NCBI GenBank assembly: GCA_036384795.1
Contig: DASVLP010000075.1
Coordinates: forward strand, 1-64,000
Direction of reading: 5' to 3'
DNA length: 64,000 bases
Origin: Andeanibacterium sp036384795
Lineage (GTDB): Bacteria > Pseudomonadota > Alphaproteobacteria > Sphingomonadales > Sphingomonadaceae
Below, piece by piece: positions 62,788 to 64,000 of this stretch; positions within the stretch are counted from its first letter, which is position 1, and every line of letters starts with the position of its first letter. The notes beneath the pieces are model-generated. The model ran no database searches, was not told the origin of the DNA, and saw only the letters and a program-made list of their open reading frames with translations. The position numbers and the translations under genes are program-made.

Positions 62788-63658
62788 AGCACCGACCAAC
62801 ATGGCGAAGTCGGTCAAGGACCGGCTGCTCAATATCGCCCGCAAGGAAGGCCGTGCGTTCGATGTCCTGCTGGTGCGGTTCGCACTTGAACGGCTGCTCT
62901 ACCGCCTGTCGATCTCAGCGCATCGCGACCGCTTCGTCCTGAAAGGCGGCATGCTGGTCACGGTTTGGGTGGCCGACGACAATCGAGTGACGCGGGATGC
63001 AGACTTTCTCGGACATGGGGACGCCGATCCTGATCGCCTGGTCGCCGACTTCCAAGAGATCATGGCGATCGACAACGACGACGGACTCGCCTTCGATATT
63101 GATGCACTCGCCGCGACGGTCATCCGAGAGGAGATGGAATATGGCGGCGTCCGTTTGAAGACCGCGGCCTACCTTGAAAGGACGCGCATCCCCGTCACGA
63201 TCGACATCGGCTTCGGTGACGCCATGGCCGACGCGACGCAGCGGCTCGACTATCCAACCTTGCTGGATCTTCCCGTTCCGCAGGTGCGTTCCTATCCTCC
63301 CGCTACGGTGATCGCCGAGAAATTCCAGGCGATGGTAGCGCTCGGCGTCCTCAACGGACGTATGAAGGACTATTACGATCTGTGGGCGATCCCGCGCGCA
63401 ATCGATATTTCCGATAACGATCTGGATGCAGCCATCCGCGCGACATTCGAGCGCCGCGGAACGCCGATCCCGAATGAACGTCCCCTAGGCCTCTCGGCCG
63501 AAATGGTCGACGACGCAGGGAAGCAACGGCAATGGCGTGCCTACGCCACATCGCTCGAGCTCGACAATGTTTCCCTGGAGTCGATCATCGACGCCGTCTG
63601 GGGGCTGGTAGGTCCGTCATGCACGCGAATTGTATCGCAAGCCGGGGGTGAGACATGA
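62780..63658 (+). CDS. abiEii: AbiEii-type nucleotidyltransferase toxin
   Basis: 292 residues. Nucleotidyltransferase fold: FVLKGGMLV (residues 52-60, the KGG element), TRDADFLGHG (71-80, two Asp), AEKFQAMVALG and MKDYYDLWAI, the four motifs of AbiEii. It modifies tRNA or binds GTP in known homologues and stops growth during phage infection. It overlaps abiEi by 8 bases and its TGA overlaps the ATG of the following DUF4238 gene. Confidence 0.9.
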   Translation: MGRAPTNMAKSVKDRLLNIARKEGRAFDVLLVRFALERLLYRLSISAHRDRFVLKGGMLVTVWVADDNRVTRDADFLGHGDADPDRLVADFQEIMAIDNDDGLAFDIDALAATVIREEMEYGGVRLKTAAYLERTRIPVTIDIGFGDAMADATQRLDYPTLLDLPVPQVRSYPPATVIAEKFQAMVALGVLNGRMKDYYDLWAIPRAIDISDNDLDAAIRATFERRGTPIPNERPLGLSAEMVDDAGKQRQWRAYATSLELDNVSLESIIDAVWGLVGPSCTRIVSQAGGET

Positions 63659-64000
63659 TGTCTGCCAATCCGCCCGTGAAGCACCACTATATCCCGCAGT
63701 TCATGCTCGCTCAGTGGGCGGTGAACGACGGCAAACTCTGGCGGTTTCTCCGGCCAATCCCCGGCAAGATCGTCACCAAGCTCGTCGCGCCTGCCGAGAT
63801 TGGCTACGAAAAATATCTTTACGCTACGCCCGGCCTGCCTGCCGAAAAGGCGCAGCAGGTCGAGCAGCATTTCATGTCTCGGCTCGATGCCCAGGCGGCC
63901 GAGGCGCATCAGCTCTTGCTGCAGGGCAAGGCGCATCAGATGCCCCAGAAGCAGCGCAGCGCCTGGAGCCGCTTCATCATGTCCCAGTGGTTCCGCACGC
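63655..64000 (+). CDS. Partial second DUF4238 gene, coupled to abiEii
   Basis: 115 codons to the right edge; the gene runs out of the window. Starts MMSANPPVKHHYIPQFM, with the same HHY-PQ signature as the DUF4238 protein at 50984-52084, then YEKYLYATPGLPAEK and a helical stretch. The ATG overlaps the TGA of abiEii (ATGA), so this is a third gene in the toxin-antitoxin operon. Its C terminus cannot be checked. Confidence 0.75.
   Translation, partial: MMSANPPVKHHYIPQFMLAQWAVNDGKLWRFLRPIPGKIVTKLVAPAEIGYEKYLYATPGLPAEKAQQVEQHFMSRLDAQAAEAHQLLLQGKAHQMPQKQRSAWSRFIMSQWFRT

Overview
The window looks like chromosome of a high-GC alphaproteobacterium of the order Sphingomonadales. The strongest pointer is a bacterial serine palmitoyltransferase (32998-34197) whose active-site residues sit exactly 20 positions before those of the Sphingomonas paucimobilis enzyme, with a companion acyl carrier protein (34419-34658). 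A DivK-type regulator next to a DUF3572 gene, a DksA with a degenerate zinc finger and a maeB-type malic enzyme fit the same group. I cannot name genus or species from sequence alone.

From 1 to about 50.7 kb the window is densely packed housekeeping and accessory chromosome. 0-5 kb: two small lipoproteins, a beta-helix protein, and a minus-strand run lolA - structured intergenic RNA/terminator - xth - ribA - acetyltransferase. 5-13 kb: rpmG, arfB, a class I aminotransferase and a pabB-pabC fusion in overlapping order, a HerA-like ATPase, a two-component pair and an EF-hand protein. 13-25 kb: cupin, VOC protein, two proline-type peptidases, a diguanylate cyclase, alanine dehydrogenase, an SGNH hydrolase and several unknowns. 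25-34 kb: ftsK, a thiamine-phosphate-synthase-like gene carrying a repeat inside its reading frame, yggS, an FMN reductase, a RES/Xre toxin-antitoxin pair, a thioredoxin-like protein, a nucleotidyltransferase-like gene and the sphingolipid module. 34-50 kb: divK-DUF3572-HAD-RidA-GDPD-acetyltransferase, dksA, PilZ, a solute-binding lipoprotein, HNH nuclease, gluQRS, HIG1 protein, cobalamin adenosyltransferase, mutS, malic enzyme and a methyltransferase. Many neighbours overlap by 4 bases, either as stop-start coupling or as convergent overlapping stops.

At about 50.8 kb there is an AT-rich stretch, and from 51 kb to the end the gene content changes: no housekeeping genes, visibly less GC-rich codon use, and families typical of defence islands. 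These include two DUF4238 genes (one near each end), a frameshifted PD-(D/E)XK-like nuclease in an operon with a Cys-His-Asp protein, a two-gene unit of an unknown protein with a 1171-residue DUF4062/STAND ATPase/TPR protein, an HNH nuclease next to a PIN-like nuclease and an unknown gene, and an AbiEi/AbiEii toxin-antitoxin pair coupled to the second DUF4238 gene. No integrase, transposase, tRNA or CRISPR array was seen, so the way the island arrived is not visible here. The best candidates for an undescribed system are the unknown + DUF4062-STAND pair (54210-58821) and the three-gene operon 50984-53565.

Domain names below come from reading motifs by eye; no database search was run.
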